This document shows positions 43,685 through 52,950 of a stretch of 64,000 nucleotides of DNA, one piece after another. Position numbers and translations under genes: made by a program. Source of the DNA: DASQPR01 sp963797675 (GTDB lineage Bacteria > Actinomycetota > Actinomycetes > Mycobacteriales > Micromonosporaceae); the NCBI GenBank assembly GCA_963797675.1, contig CAWCQQ010000002.1, forward strand, positions 2,170,001 to 2,234,000. Reading direction: 5' to 3'. Within the stretch, counting starts at the first letter, position 1. Every line of letters starts with the position of its first letter. The notes under the pieces are model-generated. The model had not been told where the DNA came from. It was given only the letters and a program-made list of their open reading frames with translations, and searched no databases.

Positions 43685-44428
43685 TCATGCCGCGACCAGC
43701 TCGGACACGGTCGCGGTGTGCAGGCCGCGGCTACGGAGTCCGTCGAGAAGCGGGCCGATCGCCGCGATCGTGGTGGCGTGGCCGAAGTGCAGGCTGACGA
43801 TCGAGCCGTTGGTGACCCGGGACAGGACGGTCCGGACGACCACCGCGGGCGGCGGATCGGTGTAGTCGAGCGAGTCGACGTCGTAGGACAGGCACGTGGG
43901 GTATCCGCTCCGGCGCGCCTGCGCGCGGATCAGCGCGGTGGAGTGCTGGGTCTGGGACGGTCGAAACCATCGCCCGATCGTGCCGGTCAGCCGTTCCAGC
44001 GTCTGCGCGCACTCGCTGATCTCGGCAAACGCCGCGCCGGCGGTCATCTGTGCGATGGCGAGGTGATGCTGGGTGTGATTGCCGAGTTCGTGGCCGCCGT
44101 CCAGGACTCGCCGCGCCATCGTCGGCTCGGTCGCGAGCCACGTACCGACCGCCAACACGGTCGTACGAGCGCCGGCCCTCTCCAACTCGGTGAGCAGCTG
44201 GGTGACCAGGGCGGGTTCGCCCTGCCCGTGGAACGTCAGCGCCACCGCAGGCCGATCGCGAGGACCATGAGTGATCTCGGCCGGTAGAGCTGGACTCGGC
44301 GATGCCGGTGTTCCGCCGGCGATCGGCCGTCGGGCCGCGGTCGTCGTCGTGCTGGCGGTGCAGCCTGCCGTACCGGCCAGCCCGGCCCCGGCCACGATCG
44401 CCGCCCGCAACGCCTGTCGCCGGTTCAT
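43685..44428 (-). CDS. Polysaccharide-deacetylase-like (NodB fold) exported protein
   Basis: Protein of 247 aa. Start MNRRQALRAAIVAGAGLAGTAGC combines a twin-arginine-like NRRQAL with a lipobox-like AGC. NodB-type motifs: motif 2 ELGNHTQHHLAIAQM (metal His pair) and YDVDSLDYTD are present. Motif 1, normally TFDDG with the catalytic Asp, reads LTFHGQGEP. The enzyme may therefore be altered or inactive; the same variation occurs in a subgroup of actinobacterial homologues as far as I recall. ATG 44428 has GGAGCAGG upstream. First of three genes in an operon. Confidence 0.75.
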   Translation of the reverse strand: MNRRQALRAAIVAGAGLAGTAGCTASTTTTAARRPIAGGTPASPSPALPAEITHGPRDRPAVALTFHGQGEPALVTQLLTELERAGARTTVLAVGTWLATEPTMARRVLDGGHELGNHTQHHLAIAQMTAGAAFAEISECAQTLERLTGTIGRWFRPSQTQHSTALIRAQARRSGYPTCLSYDVDSLDYTDPPPAVVVRTVLSRVTNGSIVSLHFGHATTIAAIGPLLDGLRSRGLHTATVSELVAA

Positions 44429-44570
44429 CGCCTGCTCCATCGTCAGTGACCTGCGGGTCAGCCGGATACCTGAGACCGATTTCTCACGCTAGCGACCGAA
44501 AGCGCGGTCGGAGGCGATACGCGAGGACCGGTCGGATCCCTCAGCGCCGTCACAGCGCGGCCGCCGCCAT

Positions 44571-44606
44571 GCGACCTGCGGCGTAGCCGGGTACGCCGCA
44601 GGTCGC
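44571..44606. promoter_or_regulatory. Perfect 15-bp hairpin in a divergent intergenic region
   Basis: GCGACCTGCGGCGTA and TACGCCGCAGGTCGC with a 6-nt loop, 96 bp upstream of the ABC ATPase ATG. Both flanking genes point away, so it is not a simple terminator; attenuator or protein site are options. Confidence 0.5.
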
Positions 44607-44701
44607 GGATACCGCCGCCCGAACTTCGCTCTTGCGGCGGTCGAGGACGAACAGCCCGCACACGTAGCGTCGATCGTGCACATATACGTGGAGGAGTAAC
44701 C

Positions 44702-45650
44702 ATGATCGAAGCGCGTGGCTTGACCAAGCGCTACGGCGAGAAGATCGCCGTCGATGACCTGAGTTTCACCATCAAGCCGGGAATCGTGACCGGGTTTCTA
44801 GGGCCGAACGGCGCCGGAAAGTCCACCACGATGCGGATGATCTTGGCACTGGACGCTCCGACGTCGGGTTCGGTGACCGTCAACGGCCGCCCGTACCCGC
44901 AGCACCGGGCGCCGATGCGCGAGGTCGGTGCGTTGCTGGAGGCGAAGGCCATCCACACCGGCCGGACCGCCTACAACCACCTGCTCGCGCTCGCCGCCAC
45001 GACCGGCATCAGCCGGCGCCGGGTGGACGAGGTGATCGATCTGGTCGGGCTGCCGGACGTCGCGCGCAAGCGCGCCGGCGGCTTCTCCCTCGGCATGGGT
45101 CAGCGGCTCGGTATCGCATCCGCGCTGCTCGGCGACCCGTCAACGCTGATCCTGGACGAGCCGGTCAACGGCCTCGATCCCGAGGGCATCCTCTGGATCC
45201 GCAACCTGCTCAAGGCGCTCGCGGCCGAAGGTCGCACGATCTTCGTCTCGTCGCACCTGATGAGCGAGATGGCACTCACCGCCGAGCAGCTGATCATCAT
45301 CGGTCGGGGACGGTTGATCGCGGACGTTTCGGTCGCCGAGTTCACCCGGAATTCGTCCCGGCAGAGCGTACGCGTCCGGTCGCCGCACGCGGCCACGCTG
45401 CGTGACCTGCTGGTCGGTCCGGACGTGACGATCACGAGTACCGAGACGGGCGTACTGGAGATCGACGGGCTGGACAGTGACGCGGTGGGTCTGGTCGCCG
45501 CCGAGCACGGGCTGACGCTGTTCGAGCTGGTACCGCACAAGGCCTCGCTGGAAGACGCGTTTATGGACCTGACCCGCGACGAGGTCGAGTTTCACGGGCA
45601 CACGGCCACGGCCGGCCACGCTGGTCGGCGCCGGAAGGAGCGCGGCATGA
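44702..45650 (+). CDS. ABC transporter ATP-binding protein (second exporter)
   Basis: About 315 aa. Walker A GPNGAGKST near 38, signature-like FSLGMGQRLG near 128, Walker B LILDEPVNGLDPEG near 149, switch region VSSHLMSEM. The C-terminal LEDAFMDLTRDEVEFHG is typical of this exporter group. As assembled it has no stop before the permease and runs on to 45820. One inserted base near 45620 would explain this and would end the protein ...VGAGRSAA at the TGA overlapping the permease ATG. GGAGGAG precedes ATG 44702. Confidence 0.85.
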
Positions 45651-46480
45651 GCGCCGCGACGTCGAACGGGCGCAACGCCCGCGACGGCCGACCTCAAGGT
45701 CACCCAGGCGCGGGTCGTGCGTCTCCGAGTGGATCAAGATGCGATCGTTGCGGTCCACGGTGTGGACGTTGTTCGTCACGATCGGCATCGACGATCGGGT
45801 CGGCATCCTGGTCGGATTGATCTTCCAGACGAACTGGTCGCACATGCGTCCCCAGGGGCGAAGCTGCGATTCGATCCGGCCGAGGACACGCTGCGCGGGG
45901 TGCTTTCTCGCCCAACTGGCCGATCGGCGTCCTCGGCGTCCTGATGATCACCGGCGAGTACTCCACTGGCATGATCCGCGCCACCATGTCCGCCGTGCCG
46001 AAGCGGCTGCCGGTCCTGTGGGCGAAGCTGGGAGTATTTACCGTGGTCGCCGCGGTCACGATGCTGATCTCGACGTTCGCGGCATTCCTGATCGGGCAGG
46101 CGCTCCTCGCCCCGATCGCACCGCACACGACGCTCTCCGCGCCGCACGTCCTGCGTGTGGTGATCGGAGCCGGTCTGTACCTGACCGTCGTCGCCGTCCT
46201 CGGGCTGGCGATCGGGTTCATCGTCCGCAACACCGCCGGCGCGATCTCGGCGCTGTTCGGCATCATGCTGATCTTGCCGATCATCGGTGAGCTGCTGCCG
46301 CCGGATTGGTGGTCGGCGCATTTCGTCGGCTGGCTGCCGAGCAATGCCGGGCAGCAGCTGATGACGCTGCACCCGGACCCGCACATGCTGGCACCGTGGA
46401 ATGGATTTGCGCTGTTCGTGGGCTATACGGTGGCTGCAGTCATCATCGCCGCCGTGGTCGTCAAACGCCGCGACGCGTAG
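45647..46480 (+). pseudogene. ABC-2 permease with about five clustered indels
   Basis: If repaired, about 276 aa with six helices. Recognisable order: VRSEWIKMRSLRSTVWTLF, VGILVGLIFQTNW, LRFDPAEDTLRGVL, LAQL, IGVLGVLMITGEYSTGMIRATMSAVPKR, then an intact second half from 45944. Codons require single-base changes near 45680 (+1), 45723 (+1), 45854 (-1), 45906 (+1) and 45922 (+1). The second half has good coding quality. It partners the ATPase just upstream. Confidence 0.75.
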
Positions 46481-46487
46481 CCGGACT

Positions 46488-46528
46488 CCGGTCGCCCCGG
46501 CCCGTGCCTATCGGGTCGGGGCGACCGG
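46488..46528 (+). terminator. Hairpin between ABC permease and kinase genes
   Basis: CCGGTCGCCCCG pairs with CGGGGCGACCGG, with a further CCCG/CGGG inside. It starts 8 bp after the permease stop, so the kinase/regulator pair may have its own promoter or be reached by readthrough. Confidence 0.65.
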
Positions 46529-46550
46529 TCCATCACAGTCAGGATTCCCG

Positions 46551-47765
46551 ATGAACGACCCATCGATGTGGCGGGATCGTGCCAACGCGGCGCTTCGGCG
46601 CTATCCGCTGGCCGTCGACGCCGCACTCGTGGCCTTCATCGCGTTGATCGCGGCGCCGCGCGGGAGCAGCCACGACCGAGCCGACAACGGCGGCTGGTTG
46701 TCGATCGTCCTGCTCGCCGCGCTGCTGGCGCCGCTGGTGTGGCGGCGCAAGGCACCCACGGTCGTGTTCGCGATCATTTCCGTGGTCGCGTTCGTCCAGT
46801 GGAATGTCCGGCACCTGTCGGCCGCCGATCTGGCCCTGCTCGTCGCGTTCTATACCGTCGCCGCGTACGCGCCGTGGCGCAGGGTCCTCGCCGCGGCCAC
46901 CGTCATGGAGGTCGGCGCCGTGCTGGCTGCCGTGCGGTTCGCTCCGCCGGGTACCGGCCAGTGGGCGTGGATCCTCATCTCCGGCATGATCACCGCGGCC
47001 GGAGTAATCGGCTACAACATCCGTACGCGCCGGGCGTACCTGGCGGCGTTGGAGGATCGCGCCGATCGGGCCGAACGGGAACGCGATCAGCAGGCCCAGA
47101 TCGCAGCGGCCGCCGAGCGCGCCCGGATCGCCCGGGAGATGCACGACGTCGTCGCGCACAACATCGCCGTGATGATCGCGCTCAGCGACGGGGCCGCGTA
47201 CACGACCGAGCGCGATCCGGCGCAGGCCACGGCGATCATGGGACAGGTCTCCGACGCCGGCCGGTCCGCACTCGCGGAGATGCGCCGGCTGCTCGGCGTC
47301 ATGCGGGACTCGGCCCAGACCGCGGAGCACACGCCGCAGCCGGCCATGTCCGACCTGGACGACCTGCTGACCGCGGTCCGGTCGGCGGGCGTGCTCGCGC
47401 GGCTGACCGTGTCCGGATCGGCGTTCCCGCTGCCGCCCAGTGCCCAACTGGCCGTGTACCGGATCGTGCAGGAGGCGCTGACGAATACGCTCAAACACGC
47501 CCGCGCCACGACCGCCCAGGTGCGCCTCCGGTACGGCGCCGGCACGCTCGACCTCGAGATCGTCGACAACGGCACGTCCACCGATGCCGGATCGGCCTCC
47601 GGTGGCCACGGCATCACCGGCATGCGGGAACGCGCCGCGGTGTTCGGTGGCGAGATCGAAGCCGGCCCGTACGCCGGCGGCGGTTGGCGGATCCGTACCA
47701 CTCTGCGCGTGTCCGGTCTTGATCTGTCGATGAACGTCGAGCCCGGCGCGGTGGTGGCGGCGTGA
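46551..47765 (+). CDS. NarL-type sensor histidine kinase
   Basis: Kinase of 404 aa. About five N-terminal helices, a Glu/Arg-rich coiled linker, HisKA_3 motif IAREMHDVVAHNIAVMIAL with phospho-His near 200, and HATPase motifs EALTNTLKHARA, DNGTS and GGHGITGMRERAAVFGG. The second Asp-x-Gly-x-Gly glycines are partly lost (DNGTSTD). ATG 46551 has AGGA 7 nt upstream. The stop overlaps the regulator start (GTGA). Confidence 0.88.
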   Translation: MNDPSMWRDRANAALRRYPLAVDAALVAFIALIAAPRGSSHDRADNGGWLSIVLLAALLAPLVWRRKAPTVVFAIISVVAFVQWNVRHLSAADLALLVAFYTVAAYAPWRRVLAAATVMEVGAVLAAVRFAPPGTGQWAWILISGMITAAGVIGYNIRTRRAYLAALEDRADRAERERDQQAQIAAAAERARIAREMHDVVAHNIAVMIALSDGAAYTTERDPAQATAIMGQVSDAGRSALAEMRRLLGVMRDSAQTAEHTPQPAMSDLDDLLTAVRSAGVLARLTVSGSAFPLPPSAQLAVYRIVQEALTNTLKHARATTAQVRLRYGAGTLDLEIVDNGTSTDAGSASGGHGITGMRERAAVFGGEIEAGPYAGGGWRIRTTLRVSGLDLSMNVEPGAVVAA

Positions 47766-48439
47766 CCATCAGCATCCTGCTCGTTGACGACCAGCCGCTG
47801 CTGCGCCTCGGATTCCGACTGGTGCTGGATGCGCAGGCCGACATGGCCGTGGTCGGCGAGGCGGCGGACGGGGCCGAAGCGGTGGCGCTCGCGCACGGCC
47901 TGCGGCCCGACGTCGTGTTGATGGACGTACGGATGCCCGGCATGGACGGCATCGAGGCGACCCGGCGGATCACCGGCGCCGCCGAGACGACCCGCGTACT
48001 GATCCTGACCACGTTCGACCTCGACGAGTACGCCTACGCCGGACTGCGCGCCGGTGCGAGCGGATTCCTGCTGAAAGACGTGCCGCCGCCCGACCTGCTC
48101 ACCGCGATCCGTGCCGTGGCCAGCGGCGATGCCGTGGTGGCCCCGAGCGTGACCCGTCGCCTGATCGACACGTTCCTGCCCCACTTGCCCGATCCGGGCG
48201 CCGCCGGCCGGGTCGTGCCGGACGTGGCCACGGCGTTGACACCGCGGGAACGGGAGATCCTGATCGAGGTGGCCGGCGGCTATTCGAACGCCGAGATCGC
48301 GGCCCGGCTGTGCCTGTCCGAGGCCACCGTGAAGACCCACGTCGGGCGGATGCTCAACAAGCTGCATCTCCGCGATCGGGTCCAGGCCGTCGTGTTCGCC
48401 TATGAGCACGGGCTCGTGCGGCCCGGCCCGCCGGCGTAG
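47762..48439 (+). CDS. NarL/FixJ response regulator
   Basis: Regulator of 225 aa: LLVDDQPLLRLGFR, DVVLMDVRMPGMDG, SGFLLKDVPPPDLL and HTH LTPREREILIEVAGGYSNAEIA with TVKTHVGRMLNKL. Partner of the preceding kinase (GTGA overlap). Likely controls the adjacent ABC exporter. Confidence 0.92.
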   Translation: MTISILLVDDQPLLRLGFRLVLDAQADMAVVGEAADGAEAVALAHGLRPDVVLMDVRMPGMDGIEATRRITGAAETTRVLILTTFDLDEYAYAGLRAGASGFLLKDVPPPDLLTAIRAVASGDAVVAPSVTRRLIDTFLPHLPDPGAAGRVVPDVATALTPREREILIEVAGGYSNAEIAARLCLSEATVKTHVGRMLNKLHLRDRVQAVVFAYEHGLVRPGPPA

Positions 48440-48479
48440 GCGCTCATCCGTAGGCGATCGGCCGCACCGGCGTGAGCGA

Positions 48480-48944
48480 TCAGCCGCGCGGCCGCCGGGC
48501 GGCCAGCAACTCCCGGATGTTCGTCCGCGTGACCGATGCCGCGTGATACGCGATCCACACGCACACCGCCGCCAGGGACAACTCCACGATCGACGTCACG
48601 AGTGCCTGGACCAGATCGACGTGCCGCCGGCTGGTCGTGATGTCGAACCAGGCGTCCACGATCAGCATGGTCGCGGTCGAGGTCGCCGCGAACGACACGC
48701 GAGGACTTCCGCGCCACGCAAGGAACGCGGTCAGCGCGAGCATGATCATCAAGCCGATGTCGAAGCCGACCCAGGGGGTACGGTCATAGAGGCGGGCCGT
48801 GTTCGGAAGCGTCGTGGCGAGATAGCCGATCCACGGTACGAGCAGGACGGCGCAGACCGCGAACGTGGGCGCCACCCACCACGGCACCGCGCCGCGGGAG
48901 ACGATCCGGGTGACCGTCGCCCGATCGGTATCCTCCGTGCTCAT
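48480..48944 (-). CDS. Four-helix membrane protein, unknown function
   Basis: Protein of 154 aa with four hydrophobic segments: VAPTFAVCAVLLVPWIGYLA, IGLMIMLALTAFLA, ATSTATMLIVDAWFDITTS and SIVELSLAAVCVWIAYHAA. ATG 48944 is preferred over 48959. Conserved-looking DAWFDITTSRRHVDL after helix 3. No named family recognised. Confidence 0.65.
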   Translation of the reverse strand: MSTEDTDRATVTRIVSRGAVPWWVAPTFAVCAVLLVPWIGYLATTLPNTARLYDRTPWVGFDIGLMIMLALTAFLAWRGSPRVSFAATSTATMLIVDAWFDITTSRRHVDLVQALVTSIVELSLAAVCVWIAYHAASVTRTNIRELLAARRPRG

Positions 48945-48993
48945 CCCGCAACCGCACACCGCGAGGCAGATCGTGTCAAGACTGCGGCTCCGG

Positions 48994-49695
48994 TCAAGAC
49001 TCCGCCACGATCGGCGCCGCCGATGCGGACAGGGCCAGCGTCGCGCGCCCCGGCGACGGCTTGCCGAGCGTACGACGGGTCAGTGTCGGGAGCCGATGAA
49101 CGGTCCGGAATCCGCAGGTGTCGACGACTGAGTAGCGTTCCCACCGCCTGGACACCAGGGCCTGTGCCTCCTGCCACGTGAGGACCATGCTCGCCATGAA
49201 CCGCGGCGTGACGTACCCGGATTCGGGCGGCCCGGCGGGCTTCATCGACTCGACATCTACGACGCCCTGGATCCGGATGGTGTCGCCGGTTTCCCGGCGC
49301 CGCAACAAAAGGAACGTCTGCGTGCGGGGGAGTTCGGCGGTGACGTCGGTAACGTTACGCAGGCTCCCGACCGCACCGGTGCTGACCAATCGCAGGATGT
49401 CGTCGGGCAGGGTGCGCGACACACGACCATCGGCTGCCTCGAACAGGACCGGTTGACGGCGGCCCAGCCGGCCGGAGAGATACAGCTCGAGCGAGAGTTC
49501 CACCCGCAGGTGGATGCCGGTCCACGTGGACGAGAGCAGCACCGCATGGTGGCGCGTACGGTCGTCGTACCGCTCGAGCCGCTGGATCAGCTTCTCGTTG
49601 CCGGTCAGAAACACCAACGCACGCGTACGTTCGGCCGACGGGGCCTGTTCGAACTGTTGCGCCGGATATGCCGCGAGATCAATTAGGTCTTTCAC
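48994..49695 (-). CDS. Hypothetical soluble protein (233 aa)
   Basis: Mixed alpha/beta protein without signal peptide or helices: VKDLIDLAAYPAQQFEQ at the start, ALVFLTGNEKLIQRLERYDD, HHAVLLSSTWTGIHLRVELSLELYL, FLLLRRRETGDTIRIQGVVDVES, ending in an Ala/Ser-rich tail. GTG 49695 has GGAGGG 8 nt upstream. Divergent from a secreted protein. I do not recognise it. Confidence 0.65.
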   Translation of the reverse strand: MKDLIDLAAYPAQQFEQAPSAERTRALVFLTGNEKLIQRLERYDDRTRHHAVLLSSTWTGIHLRVELSLELYLSGRLGRRQPVLFEAADGRVSRTLPDDILRLVSTGAVGSLRNVTDVTAELPRTQTFLLLRRRETGDTIRIQGVVDVESMKPAGPPESGYVTPRFMASMVLTWQEAQALVSRRWERYSVVDTCGFRTVHRLPTLTRRTLGKPSPGRATLALSASAAPIVAES

Positions 49696-49884
49696 GAGTA
49701 GCACCCTCCAGCAGGCACAATAGCTGGCGGTTGCTGAGAATTTGATGAATCCATGTGTCCGATTCGTTTCATCGCCGCTCACTGGGCGGTGACGCGGTTG
49801 AGCCGCGCCGATTCACCTTGCCCGGAGTTTCAGGTACAAAAGGCATAATTAGGGCGAAAGTTCGCCTATGCGTCTGGAGACTCC

Positions 49885-50604
49885 ATGAGAATCGCTAACA
49901 AGTCGCTGCTGGCCGGGGCGTTCGGCGCGGTCGTCGCCGCGGGCCTGCTCGGATCGGCATCATTCGCTGCAACGCCCGGTGCCGCCACGACATCCGGACA
50001 TGCATATCCGACGAAGATCGCCAATGTGCACGTCCGTAACCAGCCGACCAACGCTCAGGGCTCGAAGATCGTGGCCACCCTCGCCACGGCCGGTACGCCG
50101 GTCACCGTCACCTGCTACGTCCACGTCACGTCGGCCGGGATCGTCCACACCTGGTACCGGACCGCAAAGACGAGCGGTTACGTGGCCGGCCGCAACCTCA
50201 GCCTGCCCCGGCACCAAGCGACCGGTCTGCCGGCCTGCAAAGGTGGCCGCGTCGTGGCGTACCGGACCGATGGTCGTTCCGCGTGGACGTTCACGACCGA
50301 CGGCGATGTCCAGGCGCTGACGTACCTGGGCGGGATCGTCTACCTCGGCGGCCACTTCGATCACGCCTGTACGTCTGCGGTCACCGGTGCGCACGGATTC
50401 TGCGTCAACGGATCCGTACCGCGGATCAAGCTTGCCGCTGCGGACGCGAGTACGGGCGCGCTGCAGACGTGGACCCCGGCGGGCAACGGAATTCACGGCG
50501 TGTTCACGATGACCTCCAACGCCGGCCTGGGTACGGTCGATGCCGGCGGCGAGTTCACCACGCTTGGTGGCGTCTCCCACGGTCGATTCGGCCAGTTCCA
50601 TTAG
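49885..50604 (+). CDS. Secreted SH3-like / beta-propeller-fragment protein
   Basis: Secreted protein of 239 aa. Signal peptide MRIANKSLLAGAFGAVVAAGLLGSASFA. Residues about 40-110 resemble a bacterial SH3 domain (VHVRNQPTNAQGSKIVATLATAGTPVTVTCYV ... TWYRTAKTSGYVAGRNLS). Residues 120-239 hold repeats like a delta-60/beta-propeller blade (VQALTYLGGIVYLGGHFDHAC; GTVDAGGEFTTLGG). Cell-wall binding is plausible (inference). Confidence 0.75.
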   Translation: MRIANKSLLAGAFGAVVAAGLLGSASFAATPGAATTSGHAYPTKIANVHVRNQPTNAQGSKIVATLATAGTPVTVTCYVHVTSAGIVHTWYRTAKTSGYVAGRNLSLPRHQATGLPACKGGRVVAYRTDGRSAWTFTTDGDVQALTYLGGIVYLGGHFDHACTSAVTGAHGFCVNGSVPRIKLAAADASTGALQTWTPAGNGIHGVFTMTSNAGLGTVDAGGEFTTLGGVSHGRFGQFH

Positions 50605-50649
50605 GAGCCGACATAGGCGGCGCAGCACCGAACATATGGCACCAAACGT

Positions 50650-50683
50650 ACGGGACCGACCGGGCAGAACCGGTCGGTCCCGT
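50650..50683 (+). terminator. Terminator hairpin
   Basis: ACGGGACCGACCGG pairs perfectly (14 bp) with CCGGTCGGTCCCGT over 6 nt, followed by TTCGCTT. It terminates the secreted-protein gene 46 bp upstream. Confidence 0.85.
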
Positions 50684-50727
50684 TTCGCTTGTCACGGGGT
50701 CTGGTGCCGCCGCGTTTTAAGCTGTAG

Positions 50728-50745
50728 GTTCAAAACGTTCTGAAC
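50728..50745. promoter_or_regulatory. Near-perfect 18-bp palindrome, likely GbsR/MarR operator
   Basis: GTTCAAAACGTTCTGAAC, 16 of 18 positions symmetric, 15 bp before the ATG of the MarR-like gene. Likely autoregulatory and covering the ABC operon. Confidence 0.6.
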
Positions 50746-50760
50746 GTAGTGGGAGGCGCG

Positions 50761-51219
50761 ATGGACGACCAGCGGCGTCGCTATGCCGACGAGGTCGGGC
50801 TGCTTTCGTCGCGGATGGGCATGCCGCCGGCGTACGGCAAATTATTGGGCTGGCTCCTGATCTGTGATCCTCCCGCGCAGACCAGCACCGATCTGGGGGC
50901 AGCCCTCGGGCTGTCCAAGGGTTCGGTGTCGACCGGCATGAGGATGCTGGAGCGTTCCGGGCTGGTCCGTCGGGTGGCGATCCCGGGACGCAACGGCCAC
51001 GCCTACGAGATGCTGCCGGACGCGATGATCACGGCGACCACCGGTGCGGTCGCTCATTATCGGCTGATGGCCGAGCTGATGGCCCGCGGCGTCGTGGTGG
51101 TCGGTGACGACACCGCGCCACAGGCCCAGCGGCTCCGGATGACCCGGGAGTTCTTCGACTTCATCGCCGTGAAGATCCCGGACATGATCGCCGAATTCAA
51201 ACGCGAGAACGACCTCTAA
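50761..51219 (+). CDS. GbsR/MarR-type transcriptional regulator
   Basis: Winged-helix regulator of 152 aa. Typical opening GLLSSRMGMPPAYGKLLGWLLICDPPAQTS, HTH DLGAALGLSKGSVSTGMRMLERSGLV, and a long C-terminal helix for dimerisation. GGAGG lies 4 nt before ATG 50761. The ABC ATPase starts 19 bp after its stop, so it probably controls that exporter. Confidence 0.88.
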   Translation: MDDQRRRYADEVGLLSSRMGMPPAYGKLLGWLLICDPPAQTSTDLGAALGLSKGSVSTGMRMLERSGLVRRVAIPGRNGHAYEMLPDAMITATTGAVAHYRLMAELMARGVVVVGDDTAPQAQRLRMTREFFDFIAVKIPDMIAEFKRENDL

Positions 51220-51238
51220 GCATGAGGAAAGGTGGGCG

Positions 51239-52162
51239 ATGGCCGATCATGCCATCGAGGCGGTAGGCCTGGTCAAACGTTACGGCCGTGGACACGATGC
51301 CACGACCGCGCTGACCGGCCTTGACCTGACGGTCGACCGAGGCGAGGTGTTCGGCTTCCTCGGTCCGAACGGTGCCGGCAAGACCACTACGATCCGCCTC
51401 GTCATGGATCTGATCCGTCCGACCTCCGGAAGTTTGCGGGTGCTCGGCACGGATCCCCGCGGCGCTGCGGCGACGCGCGCGCGGATCGGCTATCTCGCCG
51501 GCGACTTCGTGGTCAACGGTCGCCAGACCGGCCGCGAGCTACTGGCATACCTCGGCGCGTTGCGCGGCGGCGTACCGGCGGCGCGGATCGACGCGCTCGC
51601 CGAACGCCTCGATCTCGATCCGACCCGCCGGATCGGCACGCTGTCGAAGGGCAACCGGCAGAAGGTCGGCGTGATCCAGGCCTTCATGCACGAACCTGAC
51701 CTGCTGGTATTGGACGAACCGACCAGCGGACTGGATCCGTTCCTGCAGCAGCAGTTCGTGGAGCTGGTCCAGGAGGCCAGCCGCAACGGTCAGACCGTAT
51801 TCATGTCGTCGCACGTGCTCAGCGAGGTCCAGCAGACCTGCCACCGGGTCGGCATCGTCCGGGACGGTGCGCTGGTCACGGTCGCGGACGTCGACGACCT
51901 GAGAGCACAGGCACAACGGAAGATCACGATCACGTTCGCACAGCCGGTACGCGATGCCGAGTTCACCGCGATCGACGAGCTCCGGAACGTGGTCCTGACG
52001 GAGGCTCCGGCCGGCGGGACGATCGTCACCGCGACGCTGTCCGGCAGCCCGGATGCACTGATCAAGGCGGCGGCCCGCCACGAGGTGACCAGCCTGCTCG
52101 CCGAGGAGCCCGAACTCGAGGAGCTGTTCTTCACGTTCTACGAGCGGAAGGCCCAGTCATGA
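51239..52162 (+). CDS. ABC transporter ATP-binding protein (third exporter)
   Basis: Subunit of 307 aa. Walker A GPNGAGKTT near 44, signature LSKGNRQKVG near 138, Walker B LLVLDEPTSGLDP near 160, switch SSHVLSEVQQ. The C-terminal ~90 residues (ITITFAQPV ... LEELFFTFYERK) are usual for ABC-2 exporters paired with ABC2_membrane_3-type permeases. The stop overlaps the permease ATG. Regulated by the GbsR/MarR protein in the same operon. Confidence 0.9.
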   Translation: MADHAIEAVGLVKRYGRGHDATTALTGLDLTVDRGEVFGFLGPNGAGKTTTIRLVMDLIRPTSGSLRVLGTDPRGAAATRARIGYLAGDFVVNGRQTGRELLAYLGALRGGVPAARIDALAERLDLDPTRRIGTLSKGNRQKVGVIQAFMHEPDLLVLDEPTSGLDPFLQQQFVELVQEASRNGQTVFMSSHVLSEVQQTCHRVGIVRDGALVTVADVDDLRAQAQRKITITFAQPVRDAEFTAIDELRNVVLTEAPAGGTIVTATLSGSPDALIKAAARHEVTSLLAEEPELEELFFTFYERKAQS

Positions 52163-52950
52163 CCGTGTTCGCTGCGCAGCTGCGCGACAATCGCCGCGGC
52201 TACCTCGGGTGGGCGGTCGCGATCACCGCCGTCGCCGCGATGTACTCGGCGTTCTGGCCGGTCTTCGGCAACAACAAGAGTCTGGCCTCGGCCATCGACG
52301 CATTCCCGGCGTCGGTCAAGGACGCGTTCCACATGCAGGACTACTCGACCGCGTACGGCTACTTCGGCTCCACGGTCTTCGGCCTGCTCGTACCGATTCT
52401 GATGGCGGTCTTCGCGATCGCGGTCGGCGTCCGGGCGATCGCCGGCGACGAGCAGGCCGGCACACTCGATCTGATCCTGGCGCATCCGGTCGGCCGGGTC
52501 CGGCTCGCGCTCGAGCGTTACGCCGCGATCGTCGCCGCCATTGTTGGTGCCGGTGTGCTCCTGCTGCTGGTGATGCTCGCGCTGCGCGTACCGGCGAAGT
52601 TCACCGAGCTGTCCGTGGGCCATCTCGCCGCGATCTGCTTCCAGCTGGTCCTGTTCGGGATCTGCTTCGCCTCGATCGCGTTCGGCATCGGCGCGTACAG
52701 CGGCAAGCGGGTGATCGCGCTCGGCGCCGCCGCGTACGTTGCCGTCGCGGGCTATCTCGCCGACTCGTTCCTACCGCAGATCAACGGCCTGCACTGGATC
52801 CAGAGGTTCTCGCCGTTCGGCTGGTACCTCAATGGGGAGCCGCTGCGCAATGGCATTCAGTGGGGAAACTCGGCGCTGCTGCTCGGCGTCGGCCTCGTGT
52901 TCGCTGCGGCCGGCATCTGGCAATTCCGCGCACGTGACCTCACCGCCTGA
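52159..52950 (+). CDS. ABC-2 family permease
   Basis: Membrane subunit of 263 aa with six segments; YLGWAVAITAVAAMYSAFWPVFGN, the cytoplasmic AGDEQAGTLDLILAHPVGR and GLHWIQRFSPFGWYLNG are typical of this group (DUF3533/PrmC-like multidrug permeases). ATG 52159 overlaps the ATPase stop. The stop directly abuts the convergent moaE stop. Confidence 0.85.
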   Translation: MTVFAAQLRDNRRGYLGWAVAITAVAAMYSAFWPVFGNNKSLASAIDAFPASVKDAFHMQDYSTAYGYFGSTVFGLLVPILMAVFAIAVGVRAIAGDEQAGTLDLILAHPVGRVRLALERYAAIVAAIVGAGVLLLLVMLALRVPAKFTELSVGHLAAICFQLVLFGICFASIAFGIGAYSGKRVIALGAAAYVAVAGYLADSFLPQINGLHWIQRFSPFGWYLNGEPLRNGIQWGNSALLLGVGLVFAAAGIWQFRARDLTA

